The notes under the pieces are model-generated. The model saw only the letters and a list, made by a program, of their open reading frames with translations. It did not search any database and was not told the DNA's origin. Position numbers and translations under genes: made by a program. From IMG/VR virus record IMGVR_UViG_3300047510_001118, positions 214,127 to 278,126 of that record: a stretch of DNA of 64,000 nt; one strand, given 5' to 3'. This document shows positions 63,998-64,000 of this stretch, in pieces; within the stretch, counting starts at the first letter, position 1, and each line of letters starts with the position of its first letter. The DNA comes from a virus.

Positions 63998-64000
63998 AGC

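Overview
The window is a piece of a large, AT-rich, T4-like tailed phage (contractile-tail myovirus). Two gene sets show this. One is a T4-type replication, recombination and transcription set: gp46/gp47 recombination nuclease, gp55 late sigma factor, gp45 sliding clamp, gp43 family B polymerase and an RNase H/flap exonuclease. The other is a T4-type baseplate set: gp53, gp5, gp25, gp6, a gp7-position wedge protein and tail fibres. The many small conserved overlapping genes resemble those of marine and freshwater relatives (cyanophage and SAR11-phage-like myoviruses). No photosynthesis gene is present here, so the host is left open. Near-consensus TTGACA/TATAAT promoters fit a bacterium with a normal housekeeping sigma factor.

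Layout. 1-305 (+): the end of a rightward operon, with a likely -1 frameshift pair of the tail or hub assembly-chaperone type. 306-765: noncoding and hairpin-rich. 766-5118 (-): GIY-YIG endonuclease, a small protein, gp46, gp47, gp55. 5200-35034 (+): about 30 kb of baseplate and tail fibre genes, dominated by one 4648-residue gene and three related fibre genes. 35031-40186 (-): ThyA, DHFR, small genes, and a VWA/metallopeptidase-like protein paired with a MoxR-type ATPase. 40270-57121 (-): RNase H, QueE, FolE, HIT protein, phosphoribosyltransferase, cupin, glycosyltransferase, QueD-fold protein, a DpdA-type transglycosylase, small membrane proteins, gp45, gp43 and a DsbA-like protein. 57234-64000 (-): low-complexity, probably virion-associated proteins, a Dps-like ferritin and a lipoprotein.

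How the parts work together. The likely special system is 7-deazaguanine DNA modification. FolE, a QueD-fold protein and QueE would make the base, and DpdA would insert it into DNA. No QueC is seen in the window, so the simplest predicted base is 7-carboxy-7-deazaguanine. Two features are odd: QueE has a split cluster motif (CX3C then C after 36 residues), and the QueD-fold protein has lost the catalytic cysteine. A glycosyltransferase, a cupin, a PRTase and a HIT protein lie in the same cluster and could take part.

Transcription appears to use two promoter classes. Six sigma70-like promoters lie on the minus strand, before gp55, VWA, MoxR, FolE, gp45 and DsbA. NATAAATA late boxes, the gp55-type class, lie before structural genes on both strands. 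At the gp55/tail divergence the two classes physically overlap. No tRNA, rRNA, CRISPR array, insertion sequence or integrase was recognised.
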